Part shown: positions 1 through 9,077 of the stretch, one piece after another
Layout: every line of letters begins with the position of its first letter
Position numbering within the stretch: the first letter of the stretch is position 1
Made by a program: the position numbers and the translations under genes
Notes under the pieces: generated by a model
What the model was told of the DNA's origin: nothing
Databases searched by the model: none
The model's input: the letters and a program-made list of their open reading frames with translations, nothing else
Assembly: GCA_038993745.2 (NCBI GenBank)
Contig: CP160630.1
Location: 744,001 to 808,000 of the forward strand
Direction of reading: 5' to 3'
DNA length: 64,000 nt
Origin: Aliivibrio fischeri
Lineage (GTDB): Bacteria > Pseudomonadota > Gammaproteobacteria > Enterobacterales > Vibrionaceae

Positions 1-2157
1 CCAAGTATGCTTGATGAAATCCCAACTTGGGGTCTATATGACTTAGCTGCATTTAAATTTGCATACGCTCGTAAACTTGAACTTGTTGAAGCATCACCGA
101 TGAGCGCTGAACAACGCGCGTCTGAAGGTGGTGAAGCTGCATATGCTAACTCTTTCTACAGTCAATACGGTGCAACCGCTGAAAATGAATCTCTTATGGT
201 TTGTACAGAGCAATCACAAGTACTTGATGATCAAGGTCAAGCAACTGGACAATCAAACTACACCTGTGATTTCTCTCGTTTAGATACTGCGGCACTAAAT
301 GGCAATCCACTTGCTGAACATGGTGTACTTTACTACCTAGATGACATACTCGGTTTCACTCGTAAGTCTTATGCTTTCTGTACCGATGGTAATGTTTCTG
401 GCAATAGTGATTGTAACCGTTTTGATGAAGGGACAAACCTACAAGAAATCGCTACTTACAAATGGCAGCAATACTTAGACAGCTACGACTCACGAAATGC
501 TGGGCTATATAATGATGGGCTTTATAATTCTAATTACCCATCTTATATTATTCGTCGCTTCCGTGAAATGAACACAATACGTGACATGATTGAAGACAAT
601 GAGCGTGTCGACCAACTATTTCACGATTATGGTGACGCATCACCTGCAAATAAGCCGACCGAATTTTTACAAATGGTTGCAGCCAATCCGAGTACCTGTG
701 TTTATTCAGAAGATAGAAATGAAAGAGCTGGTAACTCGTGGTTATGTGATTATGCCTTTGGTGCGAAAAAAGCTTCTGAATTTTTCTTAGATGTATTACG
801 TACACCAGAAACGCAATGTATTATTACTGACCGTTCGGGAACTATGCGCAGTATTTCTCTTGGTGAAGCATTAACCGCACAAAGTTATACTATTCCAAGT
901 GAATACGATATTACTCGTGCAGATTGTTTCGATGAGGTTGCTACTCCTATTCTTGAATCTTTGTATGGAGCAACTGAAATTCATGCCAAATCAATTAACT
1001 CTAAGTTCTTAAACTCGGTAGGTTCGTTTGACCCATCAAACCCGTATTCAAATGCAGTTTCTGTATTAGGTATGTGGCCAGATAAAGGATTAGCAAGTTA
1101 CCAATTGGCTCGTCGTTTCTCTTTCCGTTACACAGATGAAACTGCGTTTGCTTCTTTACTCGACTTACCTGGGGTTAAAGCCGAATACGATGCCATTATG
1201 GCGCACATTGTTGCAAAAGAACCACTAGCCAATGCCGTTGAGTTTGTTGATAGAGCTGGTGCACCTTATGAACCAACCATCGATGTTAACTTACACGTTT
1301 CACAACTGGTAGAAGCACTACCACCAATGCCACGCGGTATCGAATCATTCTATGGTTTAACTCGCACAGGTAGAACCGATATGTCGAGCATGATTGTGTA
1401 TATGGGTACTCGACAAATGCTGACTTCTGATTATAAATTTGCAGAAACAGCCCTACAGCAACGTAACAGCTTAACAAAACAGCTTGATCAATATGGTTTG
1501 CTTGGCGGTGATGGATTAACGGTTTCAATTGGAGGCATTAATTACACCATCACTAAGGACAATACACTAGCGAATCGTGTTGCTTCAAAACTGTTTACAA
1601 GTGAAGGTTACACAGCAAAAATTGCGCTAGATAATACGTCAGCTGAAACATTAACGAATATTCTTAATGCATGGCAACCAGTAGCAGGATTTAAATCATC
1701 GTTCCATACGCCAATTCTTGCCCTTGATGCACCATTTATTGAATTGATTATTAATTCATATAAAGCACAAATTGCCTCTGGTGAAATTGATTTAAGCAAT
1801 GGTATGAACAACCAGATCTTTAATGCAGTTATTAACGGGGTTCTATCACAACCTGATGTTACTTATAACCCAGAAACAGGTACCGTTACATCAAATACAG
1901 GTAAAGAGCACAGTATAAGCAATGTAATTTCTATCATTGATTATACAATAGCATACGTAAATGCAGGACTTGAACCAACACTTCTTACGGCAAGCTATGC
2001 CCTATACGACGGCTTTACTGGAGCAGAAGAGACCAATCAGTTTGCTTGGACGCTCACATTAGAAATGATTAAAGCCTATCAATCGGGTGATTATACAAAC
2101 ATGGTTGGCGAACATTACGAAGCACTTCGTAAACTCCCAGTTCACAAAATTTATTAA
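1..2157 (+). CDS. Putative zinc-dependent metalloprotease (C-terminal part; 5' end outside window)
   Basis: The reading frame is open from base 1 and the first ATG at 7 is internal, so the gene starts upstream of the window; 718 codons are visible. The first residues (SMLDEIPTWGLYDLAAFKFAYARK, split here as SMLDEIP then WGLYDLAAFKFAYARK) resemble the stretch that follows the zinc site in large EcxA/DUF4953-type bacterial metalloproteases, where an (S)xMxY/D motif precedes YDxAAxxFxY. The expected HExxHxxGxxHNF zinc motif would lie just upstream and cannot be seen. The remaining part has several Cys residues (for example near residues 65, 86, 125 and 135) that would suit disulfides in an exported protein. 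No transmembrane segment is evident. The family call is an inference from a short motif; the enzymatic part is out of view. Confidence 0.5.
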   Translation, partial: PSMLDEIPTWGLYDLAAFKFAYARKLELVEASPMSAEQRASEGGEAAYANSFYSQYGATAENESLMVCTEQSQVLDDQGQATGQSNYTCDFSRLDTAALNGNPLAEHGVLYYLDDILGFTRKSYAFCTDGNVSGNSDCNRFDEGTNLQEIATYKWQQYLDSYDSRNAGLYNDGLYNSNYPSYIIRRFREMNTIRDMIEDNERVDQLFHDYGDASPANKPTEFLQMVAANPSTCVYSEDRNERAGNSWLCDYAFGAKKASEFFLDVLRTPETQCIITDRSGTMRSISLGEALTAQSYTIPSEYDITRADCFDEVATPILESLYGATEIHAKSINSKFLNSVGSFDPSNPYSNAVSVLGMWPDKGLASYQLARRFSFRYTDETAFASLLDLPGVKAEYDAIMAHIVAKEPLANAVEFVDRAGAPYEPTIDVNLHVSQLVEALPPMPRGIESFYGLTRTGRTDMSSMIVYMGTRQMLTSDYKFAETALQQRNSLTKQLDQYGLLGGDGLTVSIGGINYTITKDNTLANRVASKLFTSEGYTAKIALDNTSAETLTNILNAWQPVAGFKSSFHTPILALDAPFIELIINSYKAQIASGEIDLSNGMNNQIFNAVINGVLSQPDVTYNPETGTVTSNTGKEHSISNVISIIDYTIAYVNAGLEPTLLTASYALYDGFTGAEETNQFAWTLTLEMIKAYQSGDYTNMVGEHYEALRKLPVHKIY

Positions 2158-2172
2158 CCTCCCCCAATAAAA

Positions 2173-2198
2173 AAGCCAGCATAACCGCTGGCTTGTCT
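2173..2198 (+). terminator. Rho-independent terminator after the metalloprotease gene
   Basis: AAGCCAGC (2173-2180) pairs perfectly with GCTGGCTT (2187-2194) around a 6-nt loop. It is preceded by six A and followed by a short T-rich stretch, and lies between convergent genes, so it may serve both strands. Confidence 0.7.
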
Positions 2199-2217
2199 TC
2201 ATCTTAAACACTAAGAA

Positions 2218-2874
2218 CTAAAGAATGGTAATTACATCTTCAAATGCTTTGCGGGATTTAGGTAAAGAAGCATTGTAATCCTCACTTGGATGATGATAAC
2301 CAATGGCTAAAGCAACATGACATTCATACCCTTTTAATTCATCAGCAAAAATTTCACTGAGTAATTCAGGATCAATCCCTTCCATTGTTGTTGAATCAAT
2401 GTTCAGTCTAGCTAATGTATGCAAAGCATTACCAAGAGCTAAATAAGCTTGAGGTTTCGTCCATGCTTTATGCTCACCATTTTCATCGCAGTTCAATTCT
2501 ACAAACTTAAACGAAGCAAAAGCAGCTTCTTTTTGCTCTTCAGTAATACGCTTGTCAGCAACCGCTTTAGATAAAACCACATCATAATCATCTCGTGTAT
2601 ACGAAAGCTTATTTGCAAATAAAATCACATGAGAACACGCTTTGATGTGAGGTTGATTAAACTGGTGCATATTTGCAAATGAATCATGCATACGTTGCTT
2701 TGCTTCATCAGACTCAATCACAATGAACTTCCAAGGCTGTGAGTTAATTGAAGAAGCAGATAAACGCAGAGCCTCAAGTAAAACCGCTAAATCTTCTTGA
2801 GATACTTTCTTTGATGGGTCATATTTTTTTGATGTATAACGATTTTCAAGATCATGAATAATTGGATGCGTCAT
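2218..2874 (-). CDS. Major NAD(P)H:flavin oxidoreductase FRase I (nitroreductase family)
   Basis: A 218-residue FMN-containing nitroreductase-fold enzyme that reduces FMN with NADH or NADPH and can supply FMNH2 to bacterial luciferase. From memory the sequence is that of V. fischeri FRase I over its whole length (start MTHPIIHDLENRYTSKKYDP, end AFEDVITIL). Family signs are RYTSKKYDP near residue 12, the SSINSQPWKF segment near 40 and LALGNALHTLARL near 150. The frame is open 25 codons further, to 2949, but the protein is known to begin at MTHPI, and a purine-rich TAAGG lies about 10 nt upstream of the ATG at 2874. It is downstream of and codirectional with the GGDEF gene, with an 89-nt gap. 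It acts in the cytosol, probably as a dimer. Confidence 0.95.
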   Translation of the reverse strand: MTHPIIHDLENRYTSKKYDPSKKVSQEDLAVLLEALRLSASSINSQPWKFIVIESDEAKQRMHDSFANMHQFNQPHIKACSHVILFANKLSYTRDDYDVVLSKAVADKRITEEQKEAAFASFKFVELNCDENGEHKAWTKPQAYLALGNALHTLARLNIDSTTMEGIDPELLSEIFADELKGYECHVALAIGYHHPSEDYNASLPKSRKAFEDVITIL

Positions 2875-2963
2875 AATAATAAACCTTACTTGTTGAAATT
2901 TTAATCCACAGACATTCTTGTCTGCACAACTTATGATGTCAACAAGCAAGGCACACTCAATAT

Positions 2964-4397
2964 TTAATTTGCCATAGTGACACGGTTTCGTCCGTTATTC
3001 TTAGATTGATACAGAGCAGCATCGGCACGTTTGTATGCATCTGAAAACGTCGTATCATCATCTACAACACCACCGATTGATACTGTTACCTGTAGATCTG
3101 CAATTAACTCTTTTTCTATCTCTGATCGTATTCTTTCGGCTTTTTCTTCTGAATTCGTAACGCTAACCGAGTCCAACAAAATGATAAACTCCTCTCCCCC
3201 CCAACGAATACAATAATCTTGATTACTTCTTACTGAGGCTAAAATACGTTGCGCAATTTGTTGAATAACTTCATCACCTTTCTTATGGCCATAGGTATCG
3301 TTAATTTGTTTGAAGTTGTCTATATCAATAATCAACAATGAAAATGCCTTCATTTTTTTCATGCGTTTTTCATAAAAGTCACGACGATAAAATCCTGTCA
3401 TCGTGTCATACTGCAACAGAAACTTACTACGCTTTACATTATAACCAATTGCAAACAAAACTAAGGTAATGAATAACGAAGGAAAAATTATTTTCTTTAT
3501 TAAATCAACAAGGTTTATCCCTAATGTAAATGGGTCTAACTCAGAACATGGGAGATAAGCCGATTTTTGATATAAATTATTTTTGTTTTGACTGTTCACA
3601 ACCATATTTTTGATTTTGTTATAGTGCTCTATTCTCTCATGTAAAAGTGATGCTTTAATATCAACGACTAACAGTGCATCTAAGTGTCGTTTATTATAGA
3701 TAGGATAATATATCGAGCGAATATTCTCACTCGTACCATCTTCTATGTATTTTTCCGTCAACTTCAGGTTACAACCATAAAAAGATTGATAGGTTTGTTT
3801 TAAATTTTCATTATCTACAATGTGTGAGATAACGTTATCTTCCTCTATCTTCTCATAAAATTGCTCATAACTATCTCTGATCGGATCTAAATGAAAATAA
3901 CTCGATGGGTTCTGGAAGACAGCGATTGTCCATAAATTATCACCAATGAGTTTCTCTAACTCAGTTCGTAATTTACTTATCCCTTCAGATAAAACCTTAA
4001 CTTCTGTATCTCGAGTAACAACAACAGTGACATCATTCCTAAAATAACGCCCTTCATCTAATGTGATAGCTGTTGCATTATTATAGTAAGATGAGAAACG
4101 TCGACTTATCGAATAGACACTTTTGTAGTCATCTACAATTTCACGCTCTAATCGATTCACTGAAATGATATTGAAGAAGAAATAGCAAATTAAACAGACG
4201 CAAAAGATCAAAGTCCACATTTTCAAAATAATAAAAATATAGCTTTTTAACTGTGGCAACATTAATCGTCTTAGCATCGTCATTCTTTGAGTAGTAAAAG
4301 GTGCGAAATATATAGCAACAATAAAAGGAATCAATCTTTGTTTTTTATAAAGTGAGACATTGTCTCCAATTAGAGAAAGCCTAACATAACCACCCAC
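2964..4397 (-). CDS. Membrane-bound GGDEF diguanylate cyclase
   Basis: Predicted to make cyclic di-GMP from two GTP. Seen in the 477-residue frame: a hydrophobic N-terminal segment (about residues 52-75), a periplasmic sensor-like region of about 220 residues, a second membrane segment (about 295-313), and a C-terminal GGDEF domain with DIDNFKQINDTYGHKKGDE and the active-site motif RWGGEEF near residue 400. I do not see a canonical RxxD inhibitory site; the spacing there is RSNQD. The start is uncertain. A GTG at 4397 has AAAGGA about 10 nt upstream; an ATG at 4283 would remove 38 residues and give a more ordinary N-terminus but has a weaker ribosome site. The sensor domain is not one I can name. 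Confidence 0.85.
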   Translation of the reverse strand: MGGYVRLSLIGDNVSLYKKQRLIPFIVAIYFAPFTTQRMTMLRRLMLPQLKSYIFIILKMWTLIFCVCLICYFFFNIISVNRLEREIVDDYKSVYSISRRFSSYYNNATAITLDEGRYFRNDVTVVVTRDTEVKVLSEGISKLRTELEKLIGDNLWTIAVFQNPSSYFHLDPIRDSYEQFYEKIEEDNVISHIVDNENLKQTYQSFYGCNLKLTEKYIEDGTSENIRSIYYPIYNKRHLDALLVVDIKASLLHERIEHYNKIKNMVVNSQNKNNLYQKSAYLPCSELDPFTLGINLVDLIKKIIFPSLFITLVLFAIGYNVKRSKFLLQYDTMTGFYRRDFYEKRMKKMKAFSLLIIDIDNFKQINDTYGHKKGDEVIQQIAQRILASVRSNQDYCIRWGGEEFIILLDSVSVTNSEEKAERIRSEIEKELIADLQVTVSIGGVVDDDTTFSDAYKRADAALYQSKNNGRNRVTMAN

Positions 4398-4598
4398 AAA
4401 AACATTCCTTTAATTTATAGAAATATAAAATTCATTCATTAAAACAACAATTAAACACAAAACTTACAACATAAGTTAAAATTCTCATCGAAACATCACG
4501 ATACAAAAAAGCGTATTTTTTGTGATCTAAGTTGTCATTTCAGCTGAAAATGTATGCTAGGGTTTTAATGTATTGTTATCAAAAGGAGAGAAGTAATT

Positions 4599-4796
4599 AT
4601 GAAACCTGAATTTGTTTATCAAGTACCAGCGGAATTTGGTGCTACAGGTTTGGCAACAGCAGAAAAAGAAGCAGAAGCTTTGTATTCTGAGTTACTAGGT
4701 AAAGGCGCAAGAAACATGACAGAAGTGAAAATAGAATTGAAAGATTCTAATGTCATTGGCAGCTGGGTTATTGATGGCGAAAGATACTTCATGTAA
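4599..4796 (+). CDS. Small conserved hypothetical protein (65 aa)
   Basis: A 65-residue protein with a strong ribosome site (AAAGGAGAG, about 8 nt before the ATG) and its own terminator, which together support a real gene. It is acidic and mixed alpha/beta in appearance: an N-terminal FVYQVPAEFGATG, a helical stretch rich in Ala/Glu, then a beta-like end (VIGSWVIDGERYFM). There is no signal peptide, membrane segment or cysteine. It is monocistronic, divergent from the GGDEF gene. I do not recognise the family and assign no function. Confidence 0.7.
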   Translation: MKPEFVYQVPAEFGATGLATAEKEAEALYSELLGKGARNMTEVKIELKDSNVIGSWVIDGERYFM

Positions 4797-4809
4797 CTAA
4801 TATAACTGT

Positions 4810-4853
4810 AGCAAAATGGACCTATTGTTTGATAGGTTCATCCATTTTTTTAA
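4810..4853 (+). terminator. Probable terminator after the small protein
   Basis: AAAATGGA (4813-4820) pairs with TCCATTTT (4841-4848) and CCTAT (4821-4825) with ATAGG (4832-4836), with a small bulge on the right arm. It is followed by a run of T. Confidence 0.55.
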
Positions 4854-4988
4854 AAGCTCACATCGAATACCACTACACCCCCTATTGTTCCTTCATCGCT
4901 CACATTTCATATGTTTTTTATAATTTTATTTTAACAATGCCATTATTCATAATATAATGTGAAGCATCTCGCATAATTGACTTTATAT

Positions 4989-5698
4989 ATGTTTAAACGT
5001 GTAACTTTTGGTTTCAGAATAAGAAAACAACTTAAAAACAATAGAGTAACTCTTCCTCCAAGGTTATCTCTATTCCAAAGAGTTAGGCTACCATCCTCGT
5101 TAAAAATAGAAGAAAACGTTGCGTTTCGTGCCGGCTATTTATTATGGAGCATGGGGGCATACTCATATAGTTATAGTCAACTTGAAAGAAATACAATCGT
5201 TGGACGTTACTGCTCAATCGCGAAAGATGTGACAATTTTAGGCTACCAACACCCTCTACATCGTTTTACGACAAGTACTGTAACCTATTCTAATGATGAG
5301 TTTGCATTATCTGGTTTACAACAAGGGTCATTAAAAGAAAATAAAGACTACGTTCCACAACCCATCATCATTAAGAATGACGTTTGGATTGGAGCTAACG
5401 TAGTACTCAAACCAGGCATTACAATTGGTAATGGCGCTGTTATTGCCGCTAATGCAGTCGTAACTAAAGATGTTCCTGATTACGCCATTGTTGGCGGATC
5501 CCAAGTAAACTTATAAAGTACCGTTTCAAAGAAGAAGTGATTAACGACTTATTAGATATAAAATGGTGGGAATATGACTTTTTAGACTTCCAATCTATCC
5601 CATTAGACTCTGATATTAATGACTTTATTCGAGATTTTAAACAGTTAGTCGATAGTAATAGCATCAAAAAATACCATCCAAAAACGTTTACCATATAA
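4989..5698 (+). CDS. Hexapeptide-repeat (CatB/LbH-type) acyltransferase, frameshifted
   Basis: Resembles xenobiotic/polysaccharide O-acetyltransferases of the left-handed beta-helix class, which use acetyl-CoA. The hexapeptide pattern is clear from about residue 120 ([18 protein letters not shown], then [19 protein letters not shown], then YAIVGG). The frame runs to a TAA at 5516, but the expected family ending ([25 protein letters not shown]) continues in the next frame to a TAA at 5696-5698. Restoring one C in the CCC at 5500-5502 gives [12 protein letters not shown] and a 236-residue protein of normal length. The start is probably the ATG at 4989; a TTG at 4977 is also in frame, and neither has a clear Shine-Dalgarno. 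Substrate unknown. The break may be a sequencing error. Confidence 0.75.
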
Positions 5699-5720
5699 TT
5701 TTATTCTACCTACACAAAAG

Positions 5721-5745
5721 AGGGCCGCAAACTGCGACCCTAACT
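5721..5745 (-). terminator. Terminator after guaC
   Basis: Read leftward, GGG-T-CGCA / TGCG-G-CCC (5724-5742) forms a short GC-rich hairpin with one mismatch, followed by TCTTTTG. It lies about 30 nt past the guaC stop. Confidence 0.5.
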
Positions 5746-5773
5746 TATTCGTTATTTCATTAAAAGTGAGTTA

Positions 5774-6817
5774 TCACTCTTTACCGAAAACGTTGTTCTC
5801 TTGCTCTTGTACTCGGATGAAAGTAGTACGCTTAGTTAGCTCTTTAAGCTTTGCTGCGCCTACGTATGTACAAGTTGAACGTACACCACCAAGGATGTCA
5901 GAAATCGTATTATGAACTGAACCACGGAATGGTAATAGAACAGTTTTACCTTCAGCAGCACGGTACTTAGCAACACCACCAGAGTGCTTGTCCATCGCAC
6001 TTTGTGAAGACATTCCGTAGAACTTCATGAACGTCTTACCATCTTGTTCGATAACTTCACCGCCTGACTCTTCGTGACCAGCTAGCATACCACCAAGCAT
6101 GACGAAATCAGCACCGCCGCCGAACGCTTTAGAAACGTCACCAGCACACGAACAACCGCCATCACCGATGATACGACCACCAAGACCGTGAGCAGCATCA
6201 GCACATTCGATAATTGCAGAAAGTTGTGGGTAACCAACACCTGTTTTAACACGTGTAGTACATACAGAGCCTGGGCCAATACCTACTTTAACAATATCTG
6301 CACCAGCAAGGATAAGCTCTTCAACCATATCACCAGTTACAACGTTACCCGCAGAAATCACTTTATCAGGGAATTCAGCACGCACTTTTTCAACATATTG
6401 AACTAGGTGTTCAGAGTAACCATTCGCGATATCAATACAAATAAAGATTAAATCATCAGTTAATGCCATGATGTCTTTAGTTTTTTGGAAATCAGCTTCT
6501 GAAGTACCAGTAGAAACCATTGCGTTTTTAAGAACAGAAGCATCGTTCTCTTTAATAAACTCAGCCCAATCAGCAACAGTGTAGTGCTTATGTACAGCCG
6601 TCATTACACCATGCTCAGATAATGCTTTCGCCATTGCAAAGCTACCTACAGAATCCATGTTAGCTGCAATTACAGGTGTACCAGACCATTGACGTCCGCT
6701 ATGTTTGAATGTAAAATCGCGGGTTAATTCAACCTGAGAGCGACTTTTCAGCGTTGAACGCTTAGGACGAAACAGTACATCTTTGAAGCCTAACTTTAAT
6801 TCTTGTTCGATACGCAT
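5774..6817 (-). CDS. guaC: GMP reductase
   Basis: Converts GMP to IMP with NADPH, returning guanine nucleotides to the IMP branch point. The 347-residue length is exactly that of the E. coli-type enzyme. Seen: the N-terminal [35 protein letters not shown] near residue 52, and the catalytic loop [11 protein letters not shown] near 180-190 with the cysteine that forms the covalent intermediate. [26 protein letters not shown] follows in the phosphate-binding part (given here only as a motif region). It is divergent from gsk, a second guanosine/inosine salvage gene. A good promoter and a structured leader precede it (6857-6970), so control at the RNA level is plausible. Confidence 0.97.
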   Translation of the reverse strand: MRIEQELKLGFKDVLFRPKRSTLKSRSQVELTRDFTFKHSGRQWSGTPVIAANMDSVGSFAMAKALSEHGVMTAVHKHYTVADWAEFIKENDASVLKNAMVSTGTSEADFQKTKDIMALTDDLIFICIDIANGYSEHLVQYVEKVRAEFPDKVISAGNVVTGDMVEELILAGADIVKVGIGPGSVCTTRVKTGVGYPQLSAIIECADAAHGLGGRIIGDGGCSCAGDVSKAFGGGADFVMLGGMLAGHEESGGEVIEQDGKTFMKFYGMSSQSAMDKHSGGVAKYRAAEGKTVLLPFRGSVHNTISDILGGVRSTCTYVGAAKLKELTKRTTFIRVQEQENNVFGKE

Positions 6818-6856
6818 GATAAATTCCTCGTCTTATCGATAAGGCTCTACTATCTC

Positions 6857-6938
6857 TTGTTGCCTTTGGCAGAAGGCAGTTAACAAACCAAGATAGCAGG
6901 CACAAAAAAACCGGGGCGCTGGCAGGCGCTCCGGTTTT
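6857..6938 (-). promoter_or_regulatory. Structured guaC leader: terminator-like hairpin at the predicted +1, then a second hairpin
   Basis: Read leftward, AAAACCGGAGCGC (6938-6926) pairs with GCGCCCCGGTTTT (6919-6907) through 13 pairs including one G-U, with a 6-nt loop, and ends in seven T (6910-6904). This is a complete intrinsic terminator between the guaC promoter and the guaC start. Downstream, TGCCTT / AAGGCA (6878-6873 with 6866-6861) makes a second hairpin, flanked by CTATCTT / GAGATAG. No gene lies upstream on this strand that would need the terminator. Confidence 0.5.
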
Positions 6939-6942
6939 CAGT

Positions 6943-6970
6943 ATTATAGGCCCAGAAACCTTTTTAGCAA
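6943..6970 (-). promoter_or_regulatory. Predicted sigma-70 promoter of guaC
   Basis: Read leftward: -35 TTGCTA (6970-6965), 16-nt spacer, perfect -10 TATAAT (6948-6943). The predicted start falls at about 6936-6938, exactly where the terminator-like hairpin begins. Confidence 0.6.
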
Positions 6971-7277
6971 GTCTGATAATTCAATTTTTTTTGTGATATC
7001 ATCGATTAAAGTGCAAACAAAAACCACGAAATAGTTAATTTCACTACTCCGCACTAAAATTTAGATTATTACCCTGCAAATCATCACCCTCCTAGAGTTT
7101 TATAAAAAAGTAGAATTAGCTAAGATACGTAATTTAATGTCCAAAAGTAAACGTTTGCTATTCCTAGCCAAAGGCTGACTTGATCAACTTCTCATTTTTT
7201 TACTATTTTCATGAATAGATATCGAATTTAATGTGATATACTTACGGAAAATTCACTCATTAACTGATCTTTAATAC
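6971..7277. other. Intergenic region between guaC and gsk
   Basis: About 300 A+T-rich bases upstream of gsk. TGTGATATACT at about 7232-7242 could be an extended -10 for gsk, but I see no convincing -35. No open reading frame, repeat or known riboswitch is recognised here. Confidence 0.4.
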
Positions 7278-8582
7278 ATGAAGTTTCCTGGCCAACGTAA
7301 GTCTAAACACTATTTTCCAGTTCACACTCGCGATCCTCTAGTGAATCAAATCAACCAAACGCCTAAACTTGAACGCACTCATCTTATCGGTGTTGGTCAA
7401 ACAATCGTAGATATCGAAGCAAAAGTAGACGATGACTTTCTAAACCGTCATCAATTAAGTAAAGGTCATTCATTAGTTCTTGAAGAATCAAAAGCAGAAG
7501 CTTTATATAAAGAACTATTTGAAAGAAACTTGATCAGTCATGAGTATCCTGGCGATACTATTGGTAATACACTTCATAACTATTCTGTCCTTGCTGATAG
7601 CAAATCTATTCTTTTAGGTGTTATGAGTGAAGATATCAAAATTGGTTCTTACGCTTACCGTTACTTATGTAACACAACAAGCCGTATGGACTTAGACTAC
7701 CTGCAACCAGTTCAAGGTCCTATTGGCCGTTGTTACACGTTAATTTCTGAAGATGGTGAACGTACGTTTGCGATCAATGAAGGCGACATGAACCAACTGT
7801 GCCCTACTCATGTTCCAGAGCATATTTTCGAAAAAGCATCAGCATTAGTGATTTCTTCTTACCTTGTTCGTGGTAAAGAAGGTGATCCTATGATGGATGC
7901 AGTGCGTAAAGCTATCGATTGTGCAAAATCTCATAACGTTCCTGTCGTTCTTACTTTAGGTACTAAATACGTTATCGAAGGCAAAGCAGAATGGTGGCAA
8001 ACTTTCTTGAAAGAAAACGTAACTGTTGTTGCGATGAATGAAGAGGAAGCAGAAGCATTAACTGGTGAAAAAGATCCTCTACTAGCGGCAGATAAAGCTT
8101 TAGAATGGGTTGACTTAGTACTTTGTACCGCTGGCCCTATCGGCCTATACATGGCTGGTTTCACAGAAGAAAGTATTAAGCGTGAAACAAGCAAACCACT
8201 TCTTCCTGGTAACATTCCTGAGTTTAACCGCTTTGAATACAGTCGTCCGATGGTTAAAGCACTATGTAAAAAACCAATTAAAGTATCTTCTCACATTGCA
8301 CCGTATATGGGTGGCCCTGTTGAGATCAAAAATACGAATGGTGCTGGTGATGCCGCATTATCTGCTCTTTTACATGATATGGCAGCGAACTATTATCATA
8401 AAGAAAATGTACCAAATTCAAGCAAACATGACGCAGAGTATTTGACCTATTCTTCTTTCTCTCAAATTTGTAAATACTCTAACCGTGCAAGTTACGAAGT
8501 ATTAACTCAACACTCTCCACGTTTATCTAAATCAATGCCTGAACGTGAAGATTGTTTAGAAGAAGCTTACTGGGAGCGTTAA
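7278..8582 (+). CDS. gsk: Inosine/guanosine kinase
   Basis: A PfkB-family nucleoside kinase that phosphorylates guanosine and inosine to GMP and IMP in purine salvage. The protein is 434 residues, the usual length for Gsk. Seen: MKFPGQRKSKHYFPVHTRDP at the N-terminus, GVGQTIVDIEAKVDDDFL near residue 38, GNTLHNYSVLADSKSILLG near 95-115, and the PfkB signature NTNGAGDAALSALLHD near 350 with the catalytic Asp in GAGD. The start is the ATG at 7278. It is divergent from guaC, so the two genes form a guanine-nucleotide recycling pair: guaC takes GMP to IMP, Gsk makes GMP and IMP from nucleosides. It is followed by a strong terminator. Confidence 0.96.
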   Translation: MKFPGQRKSKHYFPVHTRDPLVNQINQTPKLERTHLIGVGQTIVDIEAKVDDDFLNRHQLSKGHSLVLEESKAEALYKELFERNLISHEYPGDTIGNTLHNYSVLADSKSILLGVMSEDIKIGSYAYRYLCNTTSRMDLDYLQPVQGPIGRCYTLISEDGERTFAINEGDMNQLCPTHVPEHIFEKASALVISSYLVRGKEGDPMMDAVRKAIDCAKSHNVPVVLTLGTKYVIEGKAEWWQTFLKENVTVVAMNEEEAEALTGEKDPLLAADKALEWVDLVLCTAGPIGLYMAGFTEESIKRETSKPLLPGNIPEFNRFEYSRPMVKALCKKPIKVSSHIAPYMGGPVEIKNTNGAGDAALSALLHDMAANYYHKENVPNSSKHDAEYLTYSSFSQICKYSNRASYEVLTQHSPRLSKSMPEREDCLEEAYWER

Positions 8583-8604
8583 GTCCTATTAGCATCTGGT
8601 TCAT

Positions 8605-8638
8605 AAAAAAATCCGACGGTTAAACGTCGGATTTTTTG
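8605..8638 (+). terminator. Rho-independent terminator between gsk and ppiC (bidirectional)
   Basis: AAAAATCCGACG pairs with CGTCGGATTTTT around GTTAAA (about 8607-8637). A-run on the left and T-run on the right let it serve both convergent genes. Confidence 0.9.
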
Positions 8639-8658
8639 TATTTATAATTCAATTTTAA

Positions 8659-8937
8659 TTAAGTGCGGTATAGAACCTTAACAACATGCCAACCGAACTT
8701 TGTTTTTACTAAATGTGGAACTAAAGTTTCGCCGCTAAAACACACTTTATCAAACTGAGGTACCATTTGACCTTTCTTGAATTCACCTAAGTCACCGCCT
8801 CTTTTACCAGAAGGACAGCTTGAATATTTCTTTGCTAGTACGTGAAATTTAGCGCCTTTTTTAAGCTGTTGGATAATATCTTCTGCTTGTTCTTTATGCT
8901 TAACAAGAATATGTAGAGCCGCTGCAGTATTCGCCAT
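8659..8937 (-). CDS. ppiC: Parvulin-type peptidyl-prolyl cis-trans isomerase C
   Basis: A single-domain cytosolic rotamase of 92 residues, the standard length for PpiC. Family residues are visible: [16 protein letters not shown] at the start, [20 protein letters not shown] near residues 34-53, [12 protein letters not shown] near 56-67 and [15 protein letters not shown] at the end, which match the parvulin active-site His/Cys/Phe arrangement. It has no signal peptide and no extra domain. The gene is monocistronic and shares its terminator with the convergent gsk. The start ATG at 8937 has AGGCATTCATG-like context but no strong Shine-Dalgarno. Confidence 0.93.
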   Translation of the reverse strand: MANTAAALHILVKHKEQAEDIIQQLKKGAKFHVLAKKYSSCPSGKRGGDLGEFKKGQMVPQFDKVCFSGETLVPHLVKTKFGWHVVKVLYRT

Positions 8938-9077
8938 GAATGCCTCAATTTATTTAAATAACGATTTAGCGTAATTATATCGTTTATGTCACCATAATTG
9001 ATAGTCTCACCTTTAAAAACCGTCTCAAAAAAACTACAATCTCATTTATAAAAGTAAAATCTAAAAGGCTATCACTT

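Noticed and set aside
5464..5694. A 76-codon leftward frame after the acyltransferase
   Set aside because: It is the complement of the frameshifted acyltransferase 3' end, which clearly encodes the family's C-terminal region.
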